Below, piece by piece: positions 6,534 through 12,797 of a DNA stretch of 18,342 nucleotides. The notes beneath the pieces were generated by a model. It was not told where the DNA came from. It worked only from the letters and a program-made list of their open reading frames with translations, and did no database searches. The stretch covers positions 1 through 18,342 of the forward strand of contig JAEWAU010000101.1 of assembly GCA_023391535.1 (NCBI GenBank), in the 5' to 3' direction. The translations under genes and the position numbers were made by a program. This stretch comes from Bacillota bacterium (GTDB lineage: Bacteria; Bacillota; Clostridia; Oscillospirales; Ethanoligenentaceae). Within the stretch, counting starts at the first letter, position 1; every line of letters starts with the position of its first letter.

Positions 6534-7793
6534 ATGGGATCGGTTAATTCGGGCGACATTTCCTGGATGCTCATTTCCTCGGCACTTGTTCTGCTCATGA
6601 CCCCCGGCCTCGCGTTTTTCTACAGCGGCATGGTCAAGCGCAAAAACACCGTCAACACCATCCAGACTTCCGCCATCATCATGGGCCTCGCTTCTCTGAT
6701 GTGGGTCGTCGCAGGCTTCTCGCTCGCCTTTTCGGGCGATCTCGGCGGGATCATCGGCAACCTGAACTGGCTGGGCATGAACGGCACGGAGGGCGCGGCC
6801 GCCTCGGCCTACGCGCCCACCACGATGTGCTTCGCCATCTTCCAGATGATGTTCGCCATCATCACGCCCGCGCTCATCACCGGCGCCATCGTGGAGCGCA
6901 TGAAATTTTCGTCGCTGGTGGTTTTCGTCGCGGTGTGGTCGCTGCTGGTGTACTACCCGCTGGCGCACATGGTGTGGGGCGGCGGCTTCCTGCAGAAGCT
7001 TGGCGCCATCGACTTCGCGGGCGGCACCGTGGTACATATCAGCTCGGGCGTGAGCGCCCTGGTGGCGGCTCTGGTGCTCGGCAAGCGCAAGGGGTACGGA
7101 AAAATCTCCTACAGCCCTCACAACATCCCGTTCGTGTTCCTGGGCGCCGCCCTGCTGTGGTTCGGGTGGTTCGGCTTTAACGCCGGCAGCGCGGGCGCGG
7201 CAAACCAGCTCGCGGTGCACGCATTCCTCACCACCAACACCGCCGCGGCCACGGCGCTGCTCATGTGGAACCTCATCGAAAAGGTCAAAACCGGCAAGCC
7301 CACCCTCGCCGGCGCCTCCACGGGCGCTGTCATCGGCCTCGTGGCCATCACGCCGGGCGCGGGCTTCGTGCCCATCTGGGCTTCCATCATCATCGGCGCG
7401 CTGGTGAGCCCTCTGTGCTATTTCTTCATCACGGTGGTAAAGCCCAGGTTCGGCTATGACGATTCCCTCGACGCGTTCGGCTGCCACGGCGTCGGCGGCA
7501 TCTGGGGCGCCATCGCCACCGGCATCTTTGCCCTGAAGGGCTTCAACCCCGACCCGAAGGCCGACGCGGTGCAGTGGAACGGCCTGATCTTCGGCCATTG
7601 GGAGCTGTTCGTACGCCAGCTCGCGGCCGTGGGCGTCACCATCGTCGTCGCCGTGGCGGGCACGCTCATCGCGCTGGGCGCGGCGAAGCTCGTAACGAAA
7701 TCCCTGCGCGTTTCGGCGAGGGACGAGGCGATCGGCCTCGACGCCTCCGAACACGGGGAATCCGCCTACCCCTCCTTCAACGGCATGGATTGA
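6534..7793 (+). CDS. amt: Ammonium transporter (Amt family)
   Basis: This 419-residue integral membrane protein with about 11 helices conducts ammonium or ammonia across the cytoplasmic membrane as a trimer. The start at 6534 has GGGAGGG seven bases upstream and gives GDISWMLISSALVLLMTPGL as the first helix; the longer open frame begins in the leader and was rejected. Key residues fall at the same numbers as in mature E. coli AmtB: F107 and F215 (gate), W148 and S219 (recruitment site), D160, and the twin histidines H168 (GGTVVHISSG) and H318 (DAFGCHGVGG). The cytosolic tail ends in EHGESAYPSFNGMD, as expected for PII binding. A PII gene follows 208 bases downstream, the classic pair; the conserved residues give no sign of loss of function. 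Expression probably depends on the leader terminator. Confidence 0.97.
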   Translation: MGSVNSGDISWMLISSALVLLMTPGLAFFYSGMVKRKNTVNTIQTSAIIMGLASLMWVVAGFSLAFSGDLGGIIGNLNWLGMNGTEGAAASAYAPTTMCFAIFQMMFAIITPALITGAIVERMKFSSLVVFVAVWSLLVYYPLAHMVWGGGFLQKLGAIDFAGGTVVHISSGVSALVAALVLGKRKGYGKISYSPHNIPFVFLGAALLWFGWFGFNAGSAGAANQLAVHAFLTTNTAAATALLMWNLIEKVKTGKPTLAGASTGAVIGLVAITPGAGFVPIWASIIIGALVSPLCYFFITVVKPRFGYDDSLDAFGCHGVGGIWGAIATGIFALKGFNPDPKADAVQWNGLIFGHWELFVRQLAAVGVTIVVAVAGTLIALGAAKLVTKSLRVSARDEAIGLDASEHGESAYPSFNGMD

Positions 7794-7839
7794 AGCGCCG
7801 GCATTTATTTATGGAATGGCTTTGTTCTCCGAGCCGCGC

Positions 7840-7859
7840 GCGGATCAAATCCGCTTTTT
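7840..7859 (+). terminator. Intrinsic terminator between amt and the PII gene
   Basis: GCGGAT (7840-7845), loop CAA, ATCCGC (7849-7854) and TTTTT (7855-7859). The stem is only six base pairs, so it may be partial and set a lower level for the PII gene than for amt. The rest of the 208-base gap holds a small CGCAG-TTT-CTGCG hairpin (about 7889-7901) and GGCGGG/CCCGCC arms (7915-7920, 7953-7958); no clear promoter is visible. Confidence 0.6.
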
Positions 7860-8001
7860 AATCGGGGAATCCTATAACCTGAAACGTTCGCAGTTTCTGC
7901 GTGCTTTTCGTTTGGGCGGGGTTTCATGCGGGGCAATCCGTTTCACTTCACACCCGCCGAACGTTATCCGCGCCAAACGCAAACCGGAGGTGTTTTCGAC
8001 T

Positions 8002-8343
8002 ATGAAAAAAATCGAGGCTTTCATCCGTCCGGAAAAACTGGAGGATATCAAGGAAGTCCTCAACCAGCTCCATCTGAACGGCCTCAGCGTCAGCCAGGTG
8101 ATGGGGTGCGGCAACCAGAAGGGATATAAAGAGTATTTTCGCGGCAGCGAGGTGGATGTCACGTTCCGCGCGAAGGTCAAGCTCGAGCTCGTGGTGGAGG
8201 ACGGGCAGGCGGACGCCGTGATCGACAGCATCTGCAGCAAGGCCTACACGGGCGAGGTGGGCGACGGCAAGATTTTCGTGACCGAAGTGCTCGACGCCGT
8301 GCGCATCCGCACCCGCGAGCGCGGCATAACCGCTCTCAAATGA
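8002..8343 (+). CDS. glnK: PII nitrogen regulatory protein (GlnK/GlnB family)
   Basis: The product is a 113-residue trimeric signal protein that reads 2-oxoglutarate and ATP/ADP and, in the GlnK type, blocks the Amt channel through its T-loop. GCGNQKGYKEYFRG is the T-loop start with the 2-oxoglutarate/Mg contact Q39. TGEVGDGKIFV (83-93) is the B-loop with K90, and R101 and R103 complete the nucleotide site. The numbering matches E. coli GlnB. Tyr51, the uridylylation site, is Val here (RGSEV) and position 46 is Phe, so classical uridylylation at 51 is not possible; Y42 and Y45 remain. The ATG at 8002 has GGAGG 11 bases upstream; the longer open frame starts inside the gap and was rejected. 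Its place behind amt argues for GlnK rather than GlnB. A strong terminator follows. Confidence 0.95.
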   Translation: MKKIEAFIRPEKLEDIKEVLNQLHLNGLSVSQVMGCGNQKGYKEYFRGSEVDVTFRAKVKLELVVEDGQADAVIDSICSKAYTGEVGDGKIFVTEVLDAVRIRTRERGITALK

Positions 8344-8377
8344 CGCGTTCCCCCGCTTTCCTCCTGCGGCGCGCATC

Positions 8378-8406
8378 AAAACCGGCGGCTTCGGCCGCCG
8401 GTTTTT
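8378..8406. terminator. Intrinsic terminator after the PII gene
   Basis: AAAACCGGCGGC, loop TTCG, GCCGCCGGTTTTT: a perfect 12-pair stem with a UUCG tetraloop and a T run. The flanking A and T runs let it work in both directions, but only the plus-strand gene ends here. Confidence 0.92.
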
Positions 8407-8451
8407 CGCGGCCCGCGGCGTTTCGCAATCGTCCGCGTCTGCCGCGCCGCC

Positions 8452-8480
8452 TTGCAAAGCGCCGCGTTTGGTGGTAGGAT
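8452..8480 (+). promoter_or_regulatory. Promoter of the HAD-like / primase-like gene pair
   Basis: TTGCAA (8452-8457) and TAGGAT (8475-8480) are 17 bases apart, 95 bases before the start at 8575. Confidence 0.6.
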
Positions 8481-8574
8481 GATTCGTGCGAATTTCCAAT
8501 CAAACGACGCGATTCGACGGATTTTACGGCCGCTCGCCTGTGCGCGCGGCCGCAGCGGGAAGCGGGGCGGAGCG

Positions 8575-9123
8575 ATGGACGGATGGATTGCCGTGATGCT
8601 CGACGATATCCTCAACGAGTTTACCGCCGCATTGGGCGCGCGCGGCGTGGAATACGACCCGGAACGGCACTCCATCAGCGAACGGAAGTACCGGGAGCTT
8701 CTCTATACCCCGGAGGGAACGCTTACCCGGCTGGGGGAGCAGGTGCTCACGGAGCTGCCCGTAAGGCCCGCGGGCGCGGCGTTTTTCCGGTGGCTGAAGG
8801 CGCGCGGGAATACGGTGGTGCTCTGCACCGACCGGGACATCCGCCTCACCTACGCCGAAACCACGGGGTGGCTTGCCGCGCACGGAGTGGAATACGACTA
8901 TCTGTTCACGGCCACGGCTCCGGCGCGCTTCTGCGAGGATATGGGCACCGCGCTGCTCGTGTATAACCTGCCCGTGCGCGCAGATTCCCGCGCCGGGGCC
9001 GCCCCCGCCTGGGAGGACCGTTTTTTCACCGCGGGCGCGGGGCCGGGCGGCGGGTTTGAGGTGCTCGGCACATTCGGAGATCTGGAGGACGTGAAGGCAT
9101 GGATGCAAAAGCGGAAGCTCTGA
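8575..9123 (+). CDS. HAD-like protein lacking the nucleophile Asp (5'(3')-nucleotidase-like)
   Basis: This 182-residue protein looks like a small haloacid dehalogenase-fold protein of the nucleotidase type. The N-terminal IAVMLDDILNEF aligns with the (I/V)DIDDVL motif I, but the nucleophile position is Met8 (M-L-D-D instead of D-x-D-D). Motif II is present as TVVLCTDRD with T85, followed by a helix and a second strand as in the fold. No clear motif IV is seen. It is thus probably not a phosphatase, but could bind a ligand or protein (inference). The start at 8575 has only a weak ribosome site (GGGGCGGAG very close); ATG 8596 would cut into motif I. The last 25 bases overlap the next gene, which implies translational coupling and a shared job. 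Codon use looks like the neighbours. Family assignment is moderate. Confidence 0.6.
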   Translation: MDGWIAVMLDDILNEFTAALGARGVEYDPERHSISERKYRELLYTPEGTLTRLGEQVLTELPVRPAGAAFFRWLKARGNTVVLCTDRDIRLTYAETTGWLAAHGVEYDYLFTATAPARFCEDMGTALLVYNLPVRADSRAGAAPAWEDRFFTAGAGPGGGFEVLGTFGDLEDVKAWMQKRKL

Positions 9124-9902
9124 CGGGCGCGCAGGCGGAATCTTTGCTCGAAGCGAAAGCGGCGCTTCTGAAAGCGTTCTACCCCACGGCGGACCGCACG
9201 CAGGCCAAGCTCGAAACCGCGGAGCACAGCCCCGGTTTTCTGCGGGAGCTGCAGAGCATGGGCACGCTGCGCTACGGCGAATGGATCGAGGGCACGTTCA
9301 AATACCGGCTCGCCGGCATCTCCCCCGAGGGGTTCGACGCGCTGCTGCGCCGGCACCTCGAATCGAGACTCAACCTGTGCGTCTATTTCCACCCGCGCGC
9401 CAACTCCATGTTCTGCCTGAACCTCGACCGGTTCCAGAAAACCGAAGAAAACCTGCGGGAGCTCGCGCGGATTCTGCTCGCCCTGCTGCGCCGGCTGGAG
9501 ATCGAGCCGCTCGTGCTCCGGTCCGGCCACGGCTATCATTTCTGGTGCCGGCTCGCCGCCCCCGCGGAAAACGCGCGCCTGCAGGAATTCCTGCACGCCG
9601 TAACGGAGGTTTCGGTGTTCCAGGCCGTGGCGGGGGGCGTGAACATCGCCCGGCTCCAGTTCATCTGCTACCCGCGCCCGCGCGTGGACGATATCTCCAT
9701 CCGCCTGTTCGGCTGCCGGCACACCGTTTCCGGGCTGTTCAGCCGGGTGGTGGCCTCGCTGGAGGACGGCGGCGACCTGCTGCTGGACGAGGAGGAATCG
9801 TGGGCGGCGTTCGCGCGCTACCGCGAGATGTGCACCGTGCCGGAGGACGTGTTCGCGCGCGCGGAGGAAACCGCGAAGCGCCTGCTCGCCGTCATCCGCT
9901 GA
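9099..9902 (+). CDS. Unrecognised protein with archaeo-eukaryotic primase-like motifs
   Basis: I cannot name this 267-residue protein. Three segments in order resemble the archaeo-eukaryotic primase/primase-polymerase fold: MFCLNLD (104-110), where the metal-binding DxD would be N108-x-D110; VLRSGHGYHFWC (139-150), matching the SGxGxH motif with H147; and YPRPRVDDISIRLFGCRHTVSG (191-212), like motif III with D197/D198 followed by a basic nucleotide-contact region. Residues 1-95 are helical and charged; residues 220-267 form a Glu/Asp-rich helical end. There is no zinc finger or helicase domain. The ATG at 9099 lies inside the preceding gene and has GGAGG ten bases upstream. If the fold is right, the N for D change may weaken or alter metal binding. 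Another single-domain enzyme with chance motif similarity is possible. Confidence 0.5.
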   Translation: MDAKAEALTGAQAESLLEAKAALLKAFYPTADRTQAKLETAEHSPGFLRELQSMGTLRYGEWIEGTFKYRLAGISPEGFDALLRRHLESRLNLCVYFHPRANSMFCLNLDRFQKTEENLRELARILLALLRRLEIEPLVLRSGHGYHFWCRLAAPAENARLQEFLHAVTEVSVFQAVAGGVNIARLQFICYPRPRVDDISIRLFGCRHTVSGLFSRVVASLEDGGDLLLDEEESWAAFARYREMCTVPEDVFARAEETAKRLLAVIR

Positions 9903-9930
9903 ACCGGATTTCCGATCCGGTTCCATATCT
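9901..9930 (+). terminator. Hairpin at the end of the primase-like gene, possible terminator
   Basis: GAACCGGAT (9901-9909) and ATCCGGTTC (9915-9923) form nine perfect pairs with a five-base loop, starting within the stop codon. The tail CATATCTTTTC is a poor T run, so this may be a weak terminator or an RNA-stabilising stem. The 109 bases up to the next gene hold nothing else clear. Confidence 0.45.
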
Positions 9931-10011
9931 TTTCGCTTTCGGGCCGGATATCCGTATTCGTATCAAACAAAGCGCCGCGCCCGCGCGGCTGTTCGTATGG
10001 GGAGAAAACCG

Positions 10012-10791
10012 ATGGGGGAAAACCGCTGGCGGCTCATCGCCGCCGATCTCGACGGCACGCTGCTGCGCGGCAGCGAGCGCCTTTCGCCGTATACGCTTTC
10101 GGTATTCGCGCGCTGCCGCGCGGCGGGCATCCGCGTGGCGATCGTTACGGCGCGCTCCTATCGCCGCACCGAGGGCTTTTTAAAGGAGCTTTCGTGCGAC
10201 GCCGTGGCCGTTCACAACGGCGCGGCCGTTTATTTCGGCGAAGAGAAGGATACGCGGCTGTGCATTCCGGCCGAAACCGCCGCGTCCATTCTGCGCGCGC
10301 TGCACGCAACGTTTCCCCACATGCCGGTGATGGCCGACAGCCGCGAAACCCTCTACGCCGATTTCGACACCGCGCAGGTCTGGCCGGACGTTCACGCCGT
10401 GCAGACGGATTTTTCCGATTTTCCGCCGCAGGAGGCGGAAAAGATTCTGGGCGGCGTGGACGGCGCGGAAACGGTGGAACGGGTGCGCACGCTGCTGCCC
10501 GGGAACATGCGGCTCGAGTGGCTCGTGAATTTCATCCGCATCACAAACCGCGAAGCGGGCAAGCTCGCCGCCCTGCGGCATATCTGCGAACGCTTCGGCG
10601 TCGCCCCGGAGGACTGCGTCGCTTTCGGCGACAGCGCAAACGACGCCGCCATGCTGCGCGGAGCCGGAACGGGCGTGGCCGTGAGCAACGCCGAAGAGGC
10701 GGCGAAGAGCGCGGCGGATGAGATCGCGCTTTCCAACGACCGGGACGGCCCGGCCAAATTTCTGGAAACCCATCTCTTTTCTCCCGCGTGA
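10012..10791 (+). CDS. Cof-type HAD family sugar-phosphate/FMN phosphatase
   Basis: This 259-residue HAD hydrolase of the Cof (IIB cap) subfamily has an intact active site: AADLDGTLL with nucleophile D12 and acid D14, T47 in AIVTARS, K184 in NREAGKLAAL and FGDSANDAAML with D207/D211. The large insert between about 80 and 175 is the C2B cap, which sets substrate choice; usual substrates are sugar phosphates or flavin/pyridoxal phosphates, and the actual one cannot be read here. The start ATG 10012 has GGGGAG (9999-10004) at a normal distance; ATG 9997 is in frame but would overlap this ribosome site. It lies 109 bases after the primase-like gene and before a very strong terminator, so it may close that transcription unit or stand alone. 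Confidence 0.88.
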   Translation: MGENRWRLIAADLDGTLLRGSERLSPYTLSVFARCRAAGIRVAIVTARSYRRTEGFLKELSCDAVAVHNGAAVYFGEEKDTRLCIPAETAASILRALHATFPHMPVMADSRETLYADFDTAQVWPDVHAVQTDFSDFPPQEAEKILGGVDGAETVERVRTLLPGNMRLEWLVNFIRITNREAGKLAALRHICERFGVAPEDCVAFGDSANDAAMLRGAGTGVAVSNAEEAAKSAADEIALSNDRDGPAKFLETHLFSPA

Positions 10792-10832
10792 GCGGCACGT
10801 GCGCGTGCGGCACGCACCGTGCGGCAATATGC

Positions 10833-10871
10833 AAAAACCGCGCCGGGGACGATGCCCCCGGCGCGGTTTTT
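10833..10871. terminator. Strong bidirectional intrinsic terminator
   Basis: AAAAACCGCGCCGGGG (10833-10848) is perfectly complementary to CCCCGGCGCGGTTTTT (10856-10871), loop seven bases. With A runs on one side and T runs on the other it can end both the plus-strand HAD gene and the minus-strand fumarase/DivIVA unit. Confidence 0.93.
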
Positions 10872-10938
10872 CTTTGTCCATATCCGCGCGCTCCCTGCGC
10901 GGAAGCAAATTGTCTGTTCGCTCCGCCGCCCCGCGGAT

Positions 10939-10974
10939 TGCCTCCAGTGCAACTGGTGCCTCCAGTGCAACTGG
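10939..10974. repeat. Tandem duplication of an 18-base hairpin unit
   Basis: TGCCTCCAGTGCAACTGG occurs twice in direct contact (10939-10956 and 10957-10974). Each unit contains CCAGT-GCA-ACTGG, a five-pair inverted repeat. It lies in the 3' flank of the minus-strand fumarase gene. Only two copies are present, so this is not a CRISPR array. Confidence 0.7.
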
Positions 10975-10990
10975 TGCGGAAACGGGCTGC

Positions 10991-11587
10991 TTATTCCGCC
11001 GAATCGCCCCGCGAACCTGCCCGCGGCGCAGCCGCCCAGCGCAGCCGGGCAGCTGCGAAAAGATTGCCGCCGCGGCAGTCGATTGCCACGGTGAGGGGAA
11101 AATCCGCGAACACGAGCCGCTTCACCGATTCGCAGCCAAGATCTTCGAAGGCGATGACCTCGCAGGCCGTGATGCAGCGGCAGGCCAGCGCCCCGGCGCC
11201 GCCCAGCGCGCATAAGTAGACGGCGCCGTTTCGCCGGATGGCCTCCGCCACCGCGGCGCTGCGCTCGCCCTTGCCGATGGTGGCGGCGAGGCCGGCGTCC
11301 AGCAGCGCGGGCGTGAAAGCATCCATGCGCGCGGAGGTGGTGGGCCCGCAGGAGCCGATGGGAAGCCCCTCGGGCGTACCGGTAGGCCCCGCGTAATAGA
11401 TTGCGGCCCCTCTAAGTGGGAAGGGCAGCGGCTCCCCCCGCTCCATGAGCGCCGCGAGGCGCTTGTGCGCGGCGTCGCGCGCCGTGTAAACGGCGCCCGA
11501 AAGCAGGATGCGCTCCCCCGCGCGCAGCTCGGACGCGCGCGCGGCAAGCTCTTCGGTATTCAGGCGCAGCTGCGTTTCCTCCGCCAT
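10991..11587 (-). CDS. Class I (Fe-S) fumarate hydratase / tartrate dehydratase beta subunit
   Basis: This 198-residue protein matches the beta (C-terminal) subunit of two-part iron-sulfur hydro-lyases (fumarase class I, L(+)-tartrate dehydratase TtdB), which interconvert fumarate and malate or dehydrate tartrate. Diagnostic segments are LLSGAVYTARDAAHKR (28-43), IYYAGPTGTP, PIGSCGPTTSARMD (76-89), IGKGERS (104-110), CEVIAFEDLG and FPLTVAIDCRGG. The [4Fe-4S] cluster ligands normally lie on the alpha subunit, which is usually just upstream; here the upstream neighbour is a DivIVA-like gene, and no alpha subunit is in the window. The ATG at 11587 lies three bases after the DivIVA stop, with GGGGAAGG upstream, so the two are co-transcribed. 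The protein cannot work alone as far as the family is known, so the partner should be elsewhere in the genome, or the function has shifted. Fumarate versus tartrate cannot be separated. Confidence 0.88.
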   Translation of the reverse strand: MAEETQLRLNTEELAARASELRAGERILLSGAVYTARDAAHKRLAALMERGEPLPFPLRGAAIYYAGPTGTPEGLPIGSCGPTTSARMDAFTPALLDAGLAATIGKGERSAAVAEAIRRNGAVYLCALGGAGALACRCITACEVIAFEDLGCESVKRLVFADFPLTVAIDCRGGNLFAAARLRWAAAPRAGSRGDSAE

Positions 11588-11590
11588 CCG

Positions 11591-12607
11591 TTACGGCCTT
11601 CCCCAGAAGTTGAAGCGGAGCGGCTCCCTGGTTTTATGCGGCTGCTCGGGCTGCCCGGCTTGTTCCGTTTCTGTTTCCGGCTTCGTTTCCGGCTCGGGAT
11701 CCGTTACTTCCGGCTCGCACGGTTCTTCGCCGCACGCCGCGGCCTCGGCTTCTTCCTGCGCCTGAGGCGCGGTGTCGCTTTTCATGGCCTCGGAAAGGGC
11801 CTGCATCGTGCCCGAAGCGTCCTCGAGCAGCGCGGAAAGCGTTCCCTCCGCCGTATCGAAGAACGCGCGCAGGCCGCTTTGCGCCTGCTCCATCTGCTGC
11901 TTGTAGGAGCCCGCGCCCGCAAGCAGGCGCGAAAGCCTCGCGTGGGCGTCGTCCAGCAGGCGGCCCGCCTGCTCCCTGGCGGAGGCCGCAATGGCCTCGG
12001 CGTCCGCTCTCGTCTTGGCCAGCAGCTCTTCGGCCTCGGCCTGCGCTTTGGCCGCCGTGTCCCCGGCTTCGGTTGCCGCCCGGGAGGTCAGCTCCTCGGC
12101 CTGCGCCTGCGCCTCTTTCGCAACACGGTCCGCCGCGTGCTGGGCTTCAAGCAACGCGCGTCCGATCTGCTCCTCGGAGGAGCCGATGGAAAGCAGCTTG
12201 CCCTCGCTCTCCTCGAAGCGCGCCTGAAGCTCCCGCTCCCGCTTCAAAGCGTCGTCGAGCCGCTCCTTGAGCGCGGCGTTTTCCTGCCGCAGATCGCCCG
12301 CCTCTGTGGATGTTTTTTCCAGTTCTTCGCGGATGCGCCCGTTTTCCTGCTCGCCTTCGCGCACGCGCTGCGAGGAGCCGTCGTAGCGGCTCTGCGTTTC
12401 GGCCAGCGCTTCCTCCGCCCGGCGGGCGCGCTCCTCCTGCTCGGAACCGTGTTCCTGGGCTTCCTTGAGCTGGAGCCGGAGCTTGTCGAGCTCCGCGGCA
12501 AGATCCTTTTCGCGCTTTTTGAACTGGGAATCCTGCTTGTCGATGAATGCGAGGACGTCGTTCTTGTTAAAGCCGCCCACGGCGGTTTTAAAGATTGCTT
12601 CGTTCAT
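11591..12607 (-). CDS. DivIVA domain-containing coiled-coil protein
   Basis: The 338-residue product starts with a DivIVA-type N-terminal membrane-binding domain: FKTAVGGFNKNDVLAFIDKQ (6-25) corresponds to the FxxxxxGYxxxEVxxFL pattern. A long, Glu/Ala/Arg-rich coiled coil follows (about 26-240), including Ala-rich stretches typical of extended dimers. Then comes an acidic Pro/Glu/Thr tail (about 280-325) and a short basic-aromatic end, FNFWGRP. DivIVA proteins recognise curved membrane at poles and septa and recruit partners for division, chromosome anchoring or envelope growth; which partner applies here is unknown. The ATG at 12607 has GGAGG six bases upstream; the longer frame runs into the leader. 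A consensus promoter lies about 90 bases upstream, so this is the first gene of a two-gene unit with the fumarase beta subunit. Confidence 0.85.
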   Translation of the reverse strand: MNEAIFKTAVGGFNKNDVLAFIDKQDSQFKKREKDLAAELDKLRLQLKEAQEHGSEQEERARRAEEALAETQSRYDGSSQRVREGEQENGRIREELEKTSTEAGDLRQENAALKERLDDALKRERELQARFEESEGKLLSIGSSEEQIGRALLEAQHAADRVAKEAQAQAEELTSRAATEAGDTAAKAQAEAEELLAKTRADAEAIAASAREQAGRLLDDAHARLSRLLAGAGSYKQQMEQAQSGLRAFFDTAEGTLSALLEDASGTMQALSEAMKSDTAPQAQEEAEAAACGEEPCEPEVTDPEPETKPETETEQAGQPEQPHKTREPLRFNFWGRP

Positions 12608-12700
12608 GGTACCCCTCCCATATTCCATCCGTTCTTCCCAGGCTCCGAAGCAGGCCAGCGGGCCGCGCAATAAGCCCCGCCGGCCGGTGAAGTTAAATCC

Positions 12701-12729
12701 ATTATAGCAAGAGCCGGTGGCAAAAACAA
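12701..12729 (-). promoter_or_regulatory. Promoter of the DivIVA-like / fumarase beta unit
   Basis: On the minus strand TTGTTT (12729-12724) and a perfect TATAAT (12706-12701) are 17 bases apart. The start would be near 12694. A small CCGC-GGGG-GCGG stem just upstream (12747-12736) followed by TTTAT may end the YtvI-like gene weakly. Confidence 0.85.
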
Positions 12730-12797
12730 GATAAACCGCCCCCGCGGCGCGCGCGTTTCCGCATTTTGCGCGTTTTTTCGCCCGGAAAGGGTTTACT

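Noticed and set aside
6429..7754. 441-codon minus-strand open frame opposite amt
   Set aside because: Highly charged, His/Glu/Arg-rich shadow of the transporter gene without any start signal.
10939..10974. CRISPR array
   Set aside because: Two units directly in contact with no spacers and no cas genes nearby.
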